DNA of 64,000 nt. Origin: Agrocybe praecox. Lineage: Eukaryota > Basidiomycota > Agaricomycetes > Agaricales > Agrocybaceae. Below the pieces are notes generated by a model that saw only the letters and a list, made by a program, of their open reading frames with translations, was not told the DNA's origin and did not search any database. Shown piece by piece: positions 35,067 through 46,250 of this stretch; position 1 is the stretch's first letter; every line of letters begins with the position of its first letter. The stretch lies in NCBI GenBank assembly GCA_964017145.1, contig OZ024847.1, positions 62,001 to 126,000 of the forward strand, read 5' to 3'. The position numbers and the translations under genes are program-made.

Positions 35067-35701
35067 CTAAACAGCATTTGTGAGGTCCGAAATTAAAGTT
35101 ATCATCATGATACGACTGTAGAAGATCGTCCTATGGACGACAGTTTTAGGATGATGGGGATTCCAGTTCTCAAGCTTCGAAGCTGTGGGACAACTCGACA
35201 CCGCTTATATAGTAATCTGTTGGAGCTCAACAGGGATAATGACAAGCACAGTATGTAAAAGAAGAAAAAGAACATCTCATTCATATAGTAGCAAGAAAAG
35301 TCTATGACCGTTGTTGTATTCCCAATGGTACTTTATTGAGTTAGAGCAGCATACTAGCTCTGGGAAGGGAAGACTGCATATTCATTGTACACTGTGACAT
35401 AGTTCAGATCACCCCACTAAGCCACAAATAAGTAACATAAATCCTGTCGGGAACACTGGTCAGTAAATATAGACAGAGCCCAGACCTGAGAGAGACGGTA
35501 TATGCATGGGAAATCTCATATTTGTGAGTGTTGGGGACCCAGCGGGTTACCATTAGCAGAGATGTTATATGGGTACCAATTGAGTCTTACGCATCGAAGT
35601 GATATTGTACATCATGCATCAATACCGACTAACTAGCACTTGTGAGATATCGACCATGACCACGATTCGTAGGCACCGTTGAGCTCGAAATGGATAAGGA
35701 G
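35067..35701. other. Intergenic part of segmental duplication copy 2
   Basis: Aligns with about 7700-8515 of copy 1. No gene is supported. Confidence 0.45.
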
Positions 35702-35789
35702 TATGGTTGTCCGTTCGCCGAAAATAAAAAACTATATACTTCTCCAATGTAATTAGTATTTAGTGCCTATATTTCAATAAAATCATACA

Positions 35790-36000
35790 TTACCGTTATT
35801 GTCCATCATATAAGTCCGATTATCTAACATACATGTAGGATTGTCCAACATATATATTGGGTTATCCAACACATGTGTCGGATTATCCAACATATGTGTC
35901 GGGTTGTCCAACACAAAACTTGGGATATTCAACATATAGATTGGGTTGTCCAACATATAATTTGGATTGTCCATTATACATGTTGGATTATCCAACATAA
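35790..36000 (-). repeat. Left arm: tandem 21-bp repeat
   Basis: About nine to ten units. Read on minus, each unit would encode the heptad MLDNPTH-like string, but only because 21 is a multiple of three. The unit core TTGGATWATCCAA is itself a palindrome. Confidence 0.8.
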
Positions 36001-36169
36001 TTCGAGGCAATTACCTTACTCTCGCGCGGCTACGATGCCGTTGTTGCCGTCCAATTTTGAGCCATTTCCTGATTGCCAGACTTCGGCCCCTACAAACGGA
36101 CCCCAACGGCCATCAAGAACGCCCGGCATCGCCGGCATTTTAAGCGACTAGATGTATGAGAATGACTCT

Positions 36170-36365
36170 CAACCATGTTGGATAACACAGCATATATATT
36201 GGACAATCCAATGTGTGTAATGGATAATCCAACACATCTATTGGATAATCCAAGTTGTGTGTCGGACAACCCGACACATATGTTGGATAATCCAGCGCAT
36301 ATGTTGGATAACCCGATATATATGTTGGATAATCGGACTTATATATTGGATAATGAAGGTAATGT
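36170..36365 (+). repeat. Right arm: tandem 21-bp repeat
   Basis: About nine units in the orientation opposite to the left arm. The last units of both arms (coding-like NRTY...DN.GNV) face the outer TIRs symmetrically. Confidence 0.8.
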
Positions 36366-36450
36366 ATGAATTTATCGAAATATCAGTATTACATACTAAG
36401 TACATCGTAAAAGTATATAGTTTTTTATTTTCGGCGAACGGACAACCATA

Positions 36451-37002
36451 AAGGAGTGGGTCCTGGTATATCGGATAAGATTACATTCACGCTCCCTGGC
36501 GCGGCATATGCGCTATATGTAGCACGCGTGCGCGATCGCTGGCTTGTAAAGAAGTTTCACTAATTTTACTACTAGCTCATAATATGTATGCTGACAAGCA
36601 CGTACAGAAACATAGCACTAGGTCCCTTGCACTGCATTCCTCCGAATTATGATCACATGATTACGATGCAGACAAGACAGGGGCCGTGACACGAACACTT
36701 ACCTTTTCTATCTCTTACCACGACAACTGTTTTACATACAAATCATACCCTGGTTCTATTCATGTTGTGTGAGCCTTGGCTTTTGTTTCAGTATTGAGGC
36801 AGTGTTTCCCCGACGAGGTTATCGTTGGGGTTTCCACTTTTTTTGAACATGTTACCTTTCATTGGACTAGAGGTCAAATATGTAATATGGCCGACAAAAA
36901 GCTTTATTTTATTTATTTATTTTCATACAATATCAAATATAATCACAAATTAGGGCTGTTGCAACCGCGTGAGCTACCTCTGTGGGTAGTATCACTAGAG
37001 AT
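36451..37002. other. Intergenic with a copy-specific insertion
   Basis: Aligns with about 8520-9166 except for about 36700-36870, which has no counterpart there. No gene is supported. Confidence 0.4.
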
Positions 37003-37389
37003 TTAAAACACTGCAACACTTTCCCAGTTAACACTATCATCCATAAACATAACATAATTAGCTCCAATCTATAAAATAATCAGTCGTGCTCACCTGGCAG
37101 GCGCAGTCGCACATCCAGAGCCGCTACCGCGAACCAAGCTGGAGCCATTGGTGCAGGAATCGTAGCGACCGCCAGAAATGAAGAACTCGATTTTACTGTG
37201 GACACCGGAATATCTGATTGACTTTGTCGAGCCGCCTCCCAAGCTGAAGCATTCGTTGGAAGGTATGTTGAAGCTCTTGCCCTTGGTTCCAGTGCAGTCA
37301 GCCCCAGCAAAGCCGGTGATCGTGGCCGACATGGCCAGAGAGGCAGAGGCGAGGAGAGCGGTGGCGATGAAGACAACGTTGAATTGCAT
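37003..37389 (-). CDS. Small secreted four-cysteine protein (copy 3)
   Basis: Coding exons 37389-37094 (296 nt) and 37033-37003 (31 nt), intron 60 nt, 108 residues. The 5' UTR intron is 37416-37485. Signal peptide MQFNVVFIATALLASASLAM, four cysteines in the same contexts as copy 1, ending SVNWESVAVF. Differences from copy 1 are few (for example GKSFNIPSNEC against GESFNIPSNEC, and RYSGVHSKIEFFISGGRY), fitting origin by the 4-kb segmental duplication. A TATA box (37535-37546) and the conserved block (37640-37692) are kept, so it is probably expressed. Function unknown. Confidence 0.85.
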
Positions 37390-40300
37390 TGCTCAGAGTT
37401 GAAATGGTGTAGTTTCTAAATGATCGAGAAAAAATGAAGTGAATTGAGTGTTAAATGAAGTGACGATCAATAATTAGAGGCTAACCTGATTGAATGTAGG
37501 AAGAAGAGTTGAATGAAAAGGCTTAAGAGGGAGAGGTATTTATACGTTCTCAAAGGATATTACCTCTGGGTTTCCTCACAGCTAACAATATATTGTTATG
37601 TAGACAAGCAAATGTCCTGCCACATAAATACATCCTACTACAACCCCATATGTTTTGATGGGCGCTTCTTATCCTTTCTTTCGCCGCCGCATTTCCTTCA
37701 AACATAAACAAAGGTCAACTTCGAAACTACAGTGAAGGCATTTTCCGGGGTTATATAAACAATAACAAGATTTGGTACTTATAGGCAACGCAAATTCCAC
37801 CGAACATACAAAGATGCTAAACGATTCAAACTAGAGAGAGTCAATCAGGATGTACTGAGCAGTAGAGGTTAGGATGGTGAATCTTGCCGCTTGGGGCTCG
37901 TCACCTTGCCAATTGTTTTTGAGCGCCTTCGTTTCCCCAGTGAAAACATCTCAAATTTGTAGTACTCATAGATTATGCCGGCCTCCACGGTCTCCAGCCA
38001 TTATATTTGAAGTGCGCCCTTGGAGTCATCTTTATAATGCGATGGCTATCTGCTATCTGCTTCGGCATGCCCAAGTGAGGAGTAATATCTGCATCACTGG
38101 GAATATTTGGATGTACTGCCAGGCTCCCCCAAGACTCTTCACTCAGGACCCAGTATCTATTACAGAAGCTTTTCCCAAAATAACGACGAACGGGTAAATT
38201 AGCGCACATCGGCCGAGCAACCCGGAAGACATTACACAGCCAGACGATCCGATTTTCGGCTAGTGTCCCTTCGGTTTAACTCCGCTCGACTAATTTAGAC
38301 TGACTCCAACGGCTAGTCTGCTCAAGCAGAACCGCGGCAACACTACCTCGACTTCGGCAGGCTCAAGTAACGAGCATGGCTTCGTACCACTACAAACATT
38401 ACAACTTAAGCAGAAATCCATGAGACCCGAAGGTCGGTGTGGAGTAGCAGGAAGTCCGGTGCATTGGAGTTTGTTATGATTCTGAATAAGTACATACGTT
38501 TGAATTTCGCACGTTCATGCAAGTTTTACGAACGTTTTACATTCAGAACCATCCCAGTATTATCTTATTGCAGAAGCACATCTGAAAATAGTGTCAGAAA
38601 ACCGGTTAAGGTCGCTTCGAAACATCCTCAGTTGGCGGCGAGACTCAACGCGTGCAGACTGATGTTAAGCAGGTAAATGTGGTGCCGATGCCGAAATATG
38701 AGAGGTAGGCCCATCCAGAGATGTGTTAACGGACAGTAACGAAGTCCCACTTCTTTTCAGCAGCTCTGAAATATATGTTGAAGATGTCCATTGCTGTTGT
38801 GGGACTTACAAATTAGGCCACTCCAGATTGTCGGGCCATCAAGTACTCATCATTCCTCCTGTTTTGGCTTATATTTTTATATAGATCATGTATGTGCATA
38901 TGTATGTATATGTGTTTGTGTGTTTGTACTTCCTGATGATGGGGTCCGTGTTTTTGCACAGTTGCATTCGTTGGAATTTGATTGCTTTGAAGATGCTGAT
39001 GGGCGCTTAAATATTGAAAGGGAACGAGAACACTCCCCCAATTTTCCTGCAGGGAAGTTCAAAGAATGAAAAAGGCTTCAACAATTGTGCATGGATGCCT
39101 CCAACTTTCTAATGATAGTTCTCTGTTTATCATCCTCGAGACAGTGCTGGATATTTACCGTAAACGACACTGACGTTTTATCCAAGTGTCTCGAGCGATC
39201 ATGTTAACGGTAACGTGCCGATTCCATTTCTTTTGGAACTTCCATTAGCCTGAGCATTTATATCTTTCTTCGTCACATTCTTGATATTTGACTATGGTAC
39301 TAGCATAATAATTTATCTGTCTCTTTCTTGATCCTCATTTTGAAAGTGAGCTGAGGCGCTAATATGATCATCGTGATTTGCTGCTGCCACCTCAATCAAG
39401 CATCTGCCTATTATTTCTTGGTTGTGCAAAATATGATCTCTCGGGTGTTATAAGGTACAAATCAGCAGCGAAAAATCGGCATGACTTATTAAAGCCTTGA
39501 GTCTCAATTGCTTCGATGACTACTATTCCCCCTACGTTCTTCACTGGCAGGTCCAGGCTACTTGATTTACTACGTCTCTCTGACACTAAGGAGCAACGAT
39601 GACTCAGATATTTTGAGACAGTCGTCACTGATCTCCCGGCCTTCATTGTTCGTCAAGAACCCATCGTTCTCGTGAAGACTGAAAATGTGGGACGTTTCGA
39701 AGCGTGAGTAACCTTTATTTTGTCTGGAAGCCGTGATCTCCAGGACACGCTACTCAGACCCATTGATGCCAGACAGATTATCGATATAGAAAATAGCTTA
39801 AGATTCATGAGGATGATTACATAGTACTTACCTCTCTCGCTCCACTAACCACGCCTTTTTGACAGCGACACCCTAGAGCAAGAGCCAAGTAGAGTATATT
39901 GAAATTGTGGCAGCTTTTGAGGTTGCTTGGGACGTTGTGGAAAGTGAGCCAGAGGTTGAACATCGTCTCTCCGAGGTTTTGAGTTCATTCCTTGCGTGAA
40001 TTATAATATTGGTACACTTTGCATAGGTGGAAAACGGTTGGAGACGCGTTCAGGACGCACAGTTACTCATGAGCCTGGCTCCAATGCTTCCTATACTTCA
40101 TCAGACTCTATAGCCAGTGGTAAGAACTATTGTCAATGTTTCTTCGTGTCTGTTTTGACCATCCGTAATACAGACTATCTTGGAAGAACATGGGTTTACC
40201 ATTTCTTCTTGACATATTTCGAAGATCGTCCACTGCGAAGAATTTTGGACCTTCTACGAGACGTAAACCATCCCATTAAAATTTCTTCATGCAACGTCAC

Positions 40301-43235
40301 ATCGTAGCTCGGTGCAGAATTATTTTAAGACTATTTAAAACACGCGATCCGAGAACCGTTTGTACTCACTTCCGAGAGTTGAAAGCTATATGATATGTGC
40401 AGCTGACCTACTCAGTACTTGGGTGATACAGCTGGCTTACAGAAATGTTATTGCTATGCCGGAACTCGGCAGAAATATAGAGGGAACACATTATGCACAT
40501 ATAGGTTGGTCATTCGCTTTTAATTCAATTTCAATTCTACCTTATTACATACCTTTATTCTGGCCCTGCAAGGTACCTTGAACTCGAAAGACGAAGAAAG
40601 TCAGCCATGTCGAGTTTTATGCACTATGGAAGACTGGACAACCAGTTCGAATTTTACTTACAATTTTGGCAAAAGAATTTCTGCCGAATAACTCCAGAGC
40701 CAAGGGCGTTTAAAATGGATCATGTTTAGGGTTGGTATTGCCGGCTGAGCTGAACGTTGAATTATAAATGAATCGCGATAACTTCATTTGCAAATTTGGA
40801 ATAATACCGGCGGACAGCGGCATAGGCGGCAAGATTGCTTACATATATCTCTGGGCTCAGTATGCAACGGCTGTATACTTACTACGAATTTATGCAGTCC
40901 TCGAGACTTCGACTTCGTCGTAATTTCGGATATTACCAGTCAATCTCTTGTCTGTCTGTCATTATCAATCATCTCGTCAGTCTGTTGCATTTTCTATGTT
41001 TGTTGTCATGACATGGACAGCGAGAACTTGAGAGAACTCGGCAGTGACCGTTTGACCAACGACATCAGACCGAACATAGGTAAAAAAGGTCGTGAGGAAC
41101 GACATCATGACAGTTAATCTGTCGCATTGTCTATTTCTGTTTCCGGCTGTTATATACGACAATTCCATCTTAATTCAACTGTCTCGTCGTCGTCCCGGGT
41201 TAGGTATAGATATGATTAACATGATAATCATCAAACTTGGCTATGTACGAGTTTTTATTGACTCGTAAGCTGTCAGAAGATTACAAAGACAGAGCAACCG
41301 GCACGCGAGGCGGTGAGACGAGTGTTCAATTCGAGAGTTACATTGAGACAAGGTAAATGATTACAACTTATATTTCATGGGCTAACTAGATTGGGTAAAG
41401 CCTAAACTATATATATATGTCAGTACCTAGTCTAACTCGAATTAGGTTCTCTAAAACCTCCCGACTTCGGAACCTGACAAGATGACGTTACCCTCGATGT
41501 TATGTACAGACTTTTTTTAAGTTAAACGTGCGCATTCGTCGTTGTCGTCTCTCCAATATCCATACATACATATAACGATACCCCTCAAATATCCCGTTCT
41601 AATCCCACCGAAACGACACCCAATTCGAACACGCTTAACGAGCAAATTGGACAGACAGGTAGACCGAGGAAATGTCATCCAGAAACAGAAACGAAAGTCT
41701 TTCGATGCCGTCAGAGTATGCCGCACATAAGTACATATGTATGTATGGGTCTATATTTAGGGGCACTCGGCTCGGCTCAGGATCCGAAAACTGTCTTCTT
41801 TTCGCGTTTTGGTTGCACAGGGGATTTAGGTGGGGTCTATGAAATTCAACATTACTCAGGCTGTCTTATTTTTGCAATAAATAAATAAAAAGTACAGCGA
41901 ACGCGTATATGTAGCACAAATCTCCTATGCCGTACGGTACTCCCCCAACTATGTTGCGGAGCCGAAATAAAATAACATACACACGGAAGGAAATTGAACA
42001 CGAACTGGCACTTGTCACAGTGCTGCGTATGTAAGTAATTCATGAAAGCTATGAAGTTCACTTAACTTCAATTAATTCATTGCCGCACAACGATCCCATC
42101 TCCAAAAATATCAGACACAACGCGGTCCGCCGAGCAGAAGAATTTCCGAAGAGTGAGGAACGAAATTGCAGTGGATATCTGCGGTGAGAGAAAGATAGGA
42201 GGTTGCTTGATCAGACGATATTTATATATGATACGTACTTTCGGGGAAAAAAAGAGGACAAAGAGTGGGTTAAACTTGAACGAAGGTATAGGAGTTTCTG
42301 GAGACTCGGCAAGTCCGTCCAATATCGCGGGAATGCATGGTCGATTTATGCAACGTAATTATCATTAGCACAAGTGAACGTCTACTTGTATTATAAGGAT
42401 AAGAGATTAAAGGGTAATCTTACCTACTTATCGTATGTATGTAGCGGTCAGATGGCTCGCTTTAATTTAATCAAGAAAAGTGAGAAATGACAAAATTTAA
42501 ACCGTACGTACATATTCATCTATACGTACAATGTACATACATACATACATTAACCAATAAACCGAACCGAGAAAGAGAGTATATGAAATAGAGGAGCAGT
42601 AAACGAACGAACGACTAATAATAAAGAGCGTCACGAGTAAACGAGAGTATGCGAGTAAATATGTATGTAAGGAAGGAAGGACTTCAATAAGCAAATAAGA
42701 GTTCCAAAAAAAAAACAAGTAAATACATTTAAACCTTGAGTTTTAAATTTTAACCAACCAGAAATAAAGACAAAGATAAAGTCCCAAAACACACAGGGGT
42801 GAGTATACACGATAAGTGAGGAAGTGAGTAAGTAAGAAGTAAGTGATAATTTGGATGGATGGATAGTTTGTCCGATGAGTTAAATTTAAACCCCAAGTAA
42901 AGAAAAACAAAAAACAGGCCAATGGTTGGTTGATGTGTCGCAGCGAGCCGCATGCATTTCGAGGGTATCATTATCAGTTATTAAACTTTAAGCTTAAAGC
43001 TTCAAGTATTATTGAACCTGGGCCTGCGACTCGGAGCCAGGTCTGGTCCAGGTTGGTGTGGAGGTCGAGGTAGTGCAGGAGGTGGCTAATCCAATCCAAT
43101 CCAATGAAAGAAGGCGAAGACGAAGGTTAACCAACGTTCTCGCCCTCGCCCTCGAATTCGAATTCATTCCACTCCGAAGGATCCCAAAACCATCAACCAC
43201 AGTGCACAGAACGTACGTACGTACACGCACGCACG
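37390..43235. other. Long gene-poor stretch
   Basis: Up to about 38600 this is the rest of the segmental duplication. Beyond that I find no supported gene. At 41245-41335 lies the second copy of the LTRKLSEDYKDRATG-like fragment (partner 29080-29165), and 41000-41160 resembles 26600-26820. Simple repeats include GTACATACATACATACATTA near 42532-42552. Short introns or exons of decayed genes cannot be excluded around 38400-40600. Confidence 0.4.
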
Positions 43236-45792
43236 CTAAGAAGACGCATCTCTTGAGCCCAGGGTACCCGACCTCGACAGATACGGATATGCATGCGCAT
43301 TCTTCGAGTCCGAATTCGAGTCCGAATCCAAATTCGACGATGCAGCAGCAGCCGACTTGGACGAAGAAGCAGAAGCCGATGGCGAACTCGAATTCATAAA
43401 AAGCACGAGCCAAACAAGGGAGAACAACACCCCGATACCGTAATACCTCCAATAATAGCGCCATCTGCTGGGCGGGGATGCATAGTACGTGTGTGTCGTG
43501 GTTCCTGATTTTTTATTGGACGAAGCTGATGCAGAGGCCGACTTTGAGGAGGAGGAGGAGGAGGATGGATTTGAATTTGAGGAAGACGAGGAAGAGGAAA
43601 AAGACGATGTGGAGGACGAAGAGGAGGACAAAGCGAAATACCCCGACTTCTCGCTCTTCTCAGCCGCAGACAGCGATTTGGGGTTCGCAGCGAACCACGA
43701 CGAGCTCCTCTGTATCGGTGGTCTTGGGGTCAACCACACATTCCTCTTCGGCGTATTCGCACTCGGAGTCTCAAAGAGAGGCGTCGAAGGAACGCTATAC
43801 GCCTGCATCGGGGTGCCAGGTGTCATCGGTGTCATCGGCATCTCCTCCTCCCCCTCCTCCCTCAACAACCCCTCCGCAACAGCCCTCAAAGCGCGTTTAT
43901 CCACCTTGCCATTACTCGTCAACGGGAACTCGTCCATCGCGTAAAAGTATTTCGGCACCGCATAGGACGGCTGGGATTTGGCCACTGCGTGGCGCAGTGC
44001 ACTCGTGTCGATTGAGGATGGGGTGATGAACCCCCAGAGGTGGCTCGATATGAGCAGGGTTACGGCGCTTCGGACTGGGGTGTGGGTCTGTGAGGGAGGG
44101 GGTTAGTTATGGTATGGAATAGTATGAATGTGTACTTGAATGGAATGGGGTGTGCGAATAAGAATAAGAAAGGTTTTTTGAAACGAAGCAAGGAGAAAAG
44201 AAAAAGTAAAGAGAGACATACACGCATAGCAGCCGACACGCCGTCCAGCTCGACTCTAAAGCCCTTGACCTTGACCTGATCATCCGCCCTTCCCATATGT
44301 TCCAGCTGTCCATCCTCGCGCCACCTTCCCAAATCCCCCGTATTGAACATCCATCCCTCGCCTCCCACTCCTTCTCCACCCTTACGCCCACTTTTTGTAT
44401 CATAACCATAATCAACAAACACATCCCTCCTCCACCTCTCCGCCGTCTTCTCCGGTAAATTCAAATACCCCCTACTCACACCGACCCCTCCGACCCACAT
44501 GCACCCGACCTCGCCAATGCGGGCGGGCGTGGTGTCGCTCGGGTCGCGCGAGAGGATGTACACGTTCGTGTTTGGGATAGGGGTGCCGATGGACAGAGGG
44601 TACGTCGGGGTGGAGTGCAGCTGCACGGTGTTGCAGATGGATATTTCGGTCGGGCCACAACAGTTGTGGAAGGCGGTGTAGCGGGCCCATTTGTCTGCTA
44701 GTGCTGTGTGCAGAGAATTGAGATTGAGCGAGTACGAGAAGAAAAAAGAATGCGGGTCGACGTACCTTGTGGACACGGTTCCCCACCGACGATGACATAC
44801 TCGATCGTCGGGTAATTCTCCGGTTCATGCGGGATGAGCATGCTCGGAGTGGCGATCACGACATGGACGGTCCTCAACACCACCGCCCACTCCTTGGAGG
44901 TGTTGCCCCGGAGACAGAGGGTGCAGCCGTTGTACAGCGACCCGAGGATTTCCCATGCACCCATGTCGAAGGCGATGTTGAGCAGCTGGGCGACACGCAT
45001 TCCGGGGCGCATGCCGACGTTGCCTGGGGAGCCGCTGATCACTGTGTGGGGTATGGGTATTACATACGGGGGGAAATGAAGGGGAAATGAGGACGTACCA
45101 TTCGTTACACCCCTATGTCTGACATCAACACCTTTGGGCCGTCCTTGGAGAAACGAAAAGGCTGAGTTTGGTGGGCACACAGCAGATAGAGCACACCACG
45201 TACCTGTAGTCCCAGATGTATAAATCACATAAGCCCCATCGTCAGGGTCCGACAAGTCTTCCACCTCTCCCACATCCTCGTTCGCACTCAAATACGGTCG
45301 GAACACCGACTCGAGGATGATAGTCCTCGACCCTACAACCCTATGCGCATACTCCGCCATAACAAGGACCACCGCAGGCTGCGCATCCTCCAACACGAAC
45401 TGCAACGTCTCATCCGCAATAGTCTGCGCATCCAGCGGGACGTACTGTGCGCCGCTCTTCAGGATACCTACGATACCCACGATGAGGTCAAGCGAGCGCC
45501 TCGCGAGGATACACACCCGCTTCCCTGGGACGACGCCGTGCGCGCGGAGGAGGTGGGCGAGCCTGTTCGAGTGGGTGGATAGAGCGCCATAGGTGAGGTG
45601 TTCGTTGCACGAGACGTGCTCGACTGCGAGAGCCGAAGGACGTTCACGAGCATGGTGTTCGATCGCGTGATGGATGATTGATGCGTCCCTGCTGAGCGTC
45701 CGGCGCGGGCCTAGGCCATAAGAGTAGAAGAGGGCTTGGTCGTTGGGGGTTAGATGGGAAAGGGGAGAGGAGGAAGAGGAGGAGGGTATCAT
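43236..45792 (-). CDS. Membrane-anchored stand-alone adenylation (NRPS-like) protein
   Basis: ANL-superfamily enzyme expected to activate a carboxylic acid as an acyl- or aminoacyl-adenylate. Five exons, 45792-45204, 45143-45099, 45041-44766, 44703-44222 and 44087-43236, join in frame to 747 residues. Adenylation motifs occur in order: YVIYTSGTTG joined across intron 1 to RPKGVDVRHRG (A3, P-loop), FDMGAWEI (A4), NCCGPTEIS (A5), GEVGCMWVGG and SRGYLNLP (A6), MFNTGDLGRW (A7), GRADDQVKVKGFRVELDG (A8) and LTSNGKVDKRAL (A10, with the catalytic Lys). After A10 there is no carrier (T) domain and no reductase or thioesterase. Instead there is a linker with long Ser runs of about 120 residues, one membrane span (IGVLFSLVWLVLFMN) and a Ser/Asp-rich tail. 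The start of the acyltransferase gene lies 458 bp away on the other strand. The substrate is not predictable by eye. The acidic frame on the opposite strand at 43489-43944 is only the shadow of the Ser-rich linker. Confidence 0.85.
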
Positions 45793-46250
45793 CGTGTTTC
45801 GACGTTCGTCGTCGTCGTTGTTCCGTCAAAAGAGGTTTATACTTCTTTTTTAGACCCTACATAGCATCAAAAACCCACGATTTTTTTAATGCTGTTCAAT
45901 ACCGTTGTATTACCGCTGGTAACATAACCGATCTAGATCTAGACATTTGCTCGGGCCCCCTTTGAGCCCTTCCGGATATAGGTACACACGGCCAGGGGTG
46001 CCGACGTCTAAAATTCTGCCGAGGAAGAGGACCCGTCGGGGATGATTGATTTGATTTGATTTGATGTTTTCCCTTTGTTCACGTCGTTCATCGAAACAAG
46101 TATATGTGCTAGATTTACATACTTCTATCACTCAAACACCTCAGTGCCGTCGTAACAGACAGTTAGTCTCCTCGAACGGGGACGTTGCTATTCCTACATA
46201 TCATACCTCCCAACGGAACCCTTACCAACCAACCACGATCAGGACCGACA
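45793..46250. promoter_or_regulatory. Shared divergent promoter region
   Basis: 458 bp separate the starts of the adenylation gene (minus) and the acyltransferase gene (plus). The region has TTTGATTTGATTTGATTTGA repeats near 46048-46065 and an AT-rich patch near 45875. Co-regulation of the two genes is inferred from this layout only. Confidence 0.5.

Larger units (their letters stand above)
35704..36448. mobile_element. Foldback-like transposon with 38-bp TIRs and 21-bp repeat arms
   Basis: The element is 745 bp and flanked by TA on both sides (35702-35703, 36449-36450). The outer 38 bp, starting TGGTTGTCCGTTCGCCG, are repeated perfectly in reverse complement at the right end. Inside each end is an array of about nine 21-bp units containing TTGGATAATCCAACA-like sequence. 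The left array (35790-36000) and the right array (36170-36365) are reverse complements in orientation, so the element can fold on itself around a ~160-bp unique centre (36005-36165). The paralogous site in the other duplication copy (about 8517) lacks the element and so gives an empty-site comparison. There is no transposase frame, so it must be mobilised by another element's enzyme. Confidence 0.85.
34350..38600. repeat. Segmental duplication, copy 2 (partner 6400-10800)
   Basis: Direct repeat of 6400-10800 (see that entry). This copy carries the broken membrane gene at 34415-35066 and secreted gene 3 at 37003-37389. It also carries two insertions absent from copy 1: the foldback-like element 35704-36448 and roughly 36700-36870. 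Confidence 0.75.

Noticed and set aside
35783..36369. Heptapeptide-repeat proteins (MLDNPTH-type frames on both strands)
   Set aside because: The 21-bp DNA repeat forces a seven-residue period in any open frame. The frames mirror each other in the two arms of a foldback element and have no sensible start or splice context, so they are by-products of the repeat.
35783..36369. CRISPR-like array of regularly spaced repeats
   Set aside because: The units are contiguous, diverged, arranged in two inverted arms and lie in a eukaryotic transposon. There are no unique spacers and no cas genes.
43489..43944. Acidic 151-aa frame on the plus strand (EEEEEDGFEFEED)
   Set aside because: It is the complement of the Ser-rich linker of the adenylation gene, whose five exons join in frame with all core motifs.
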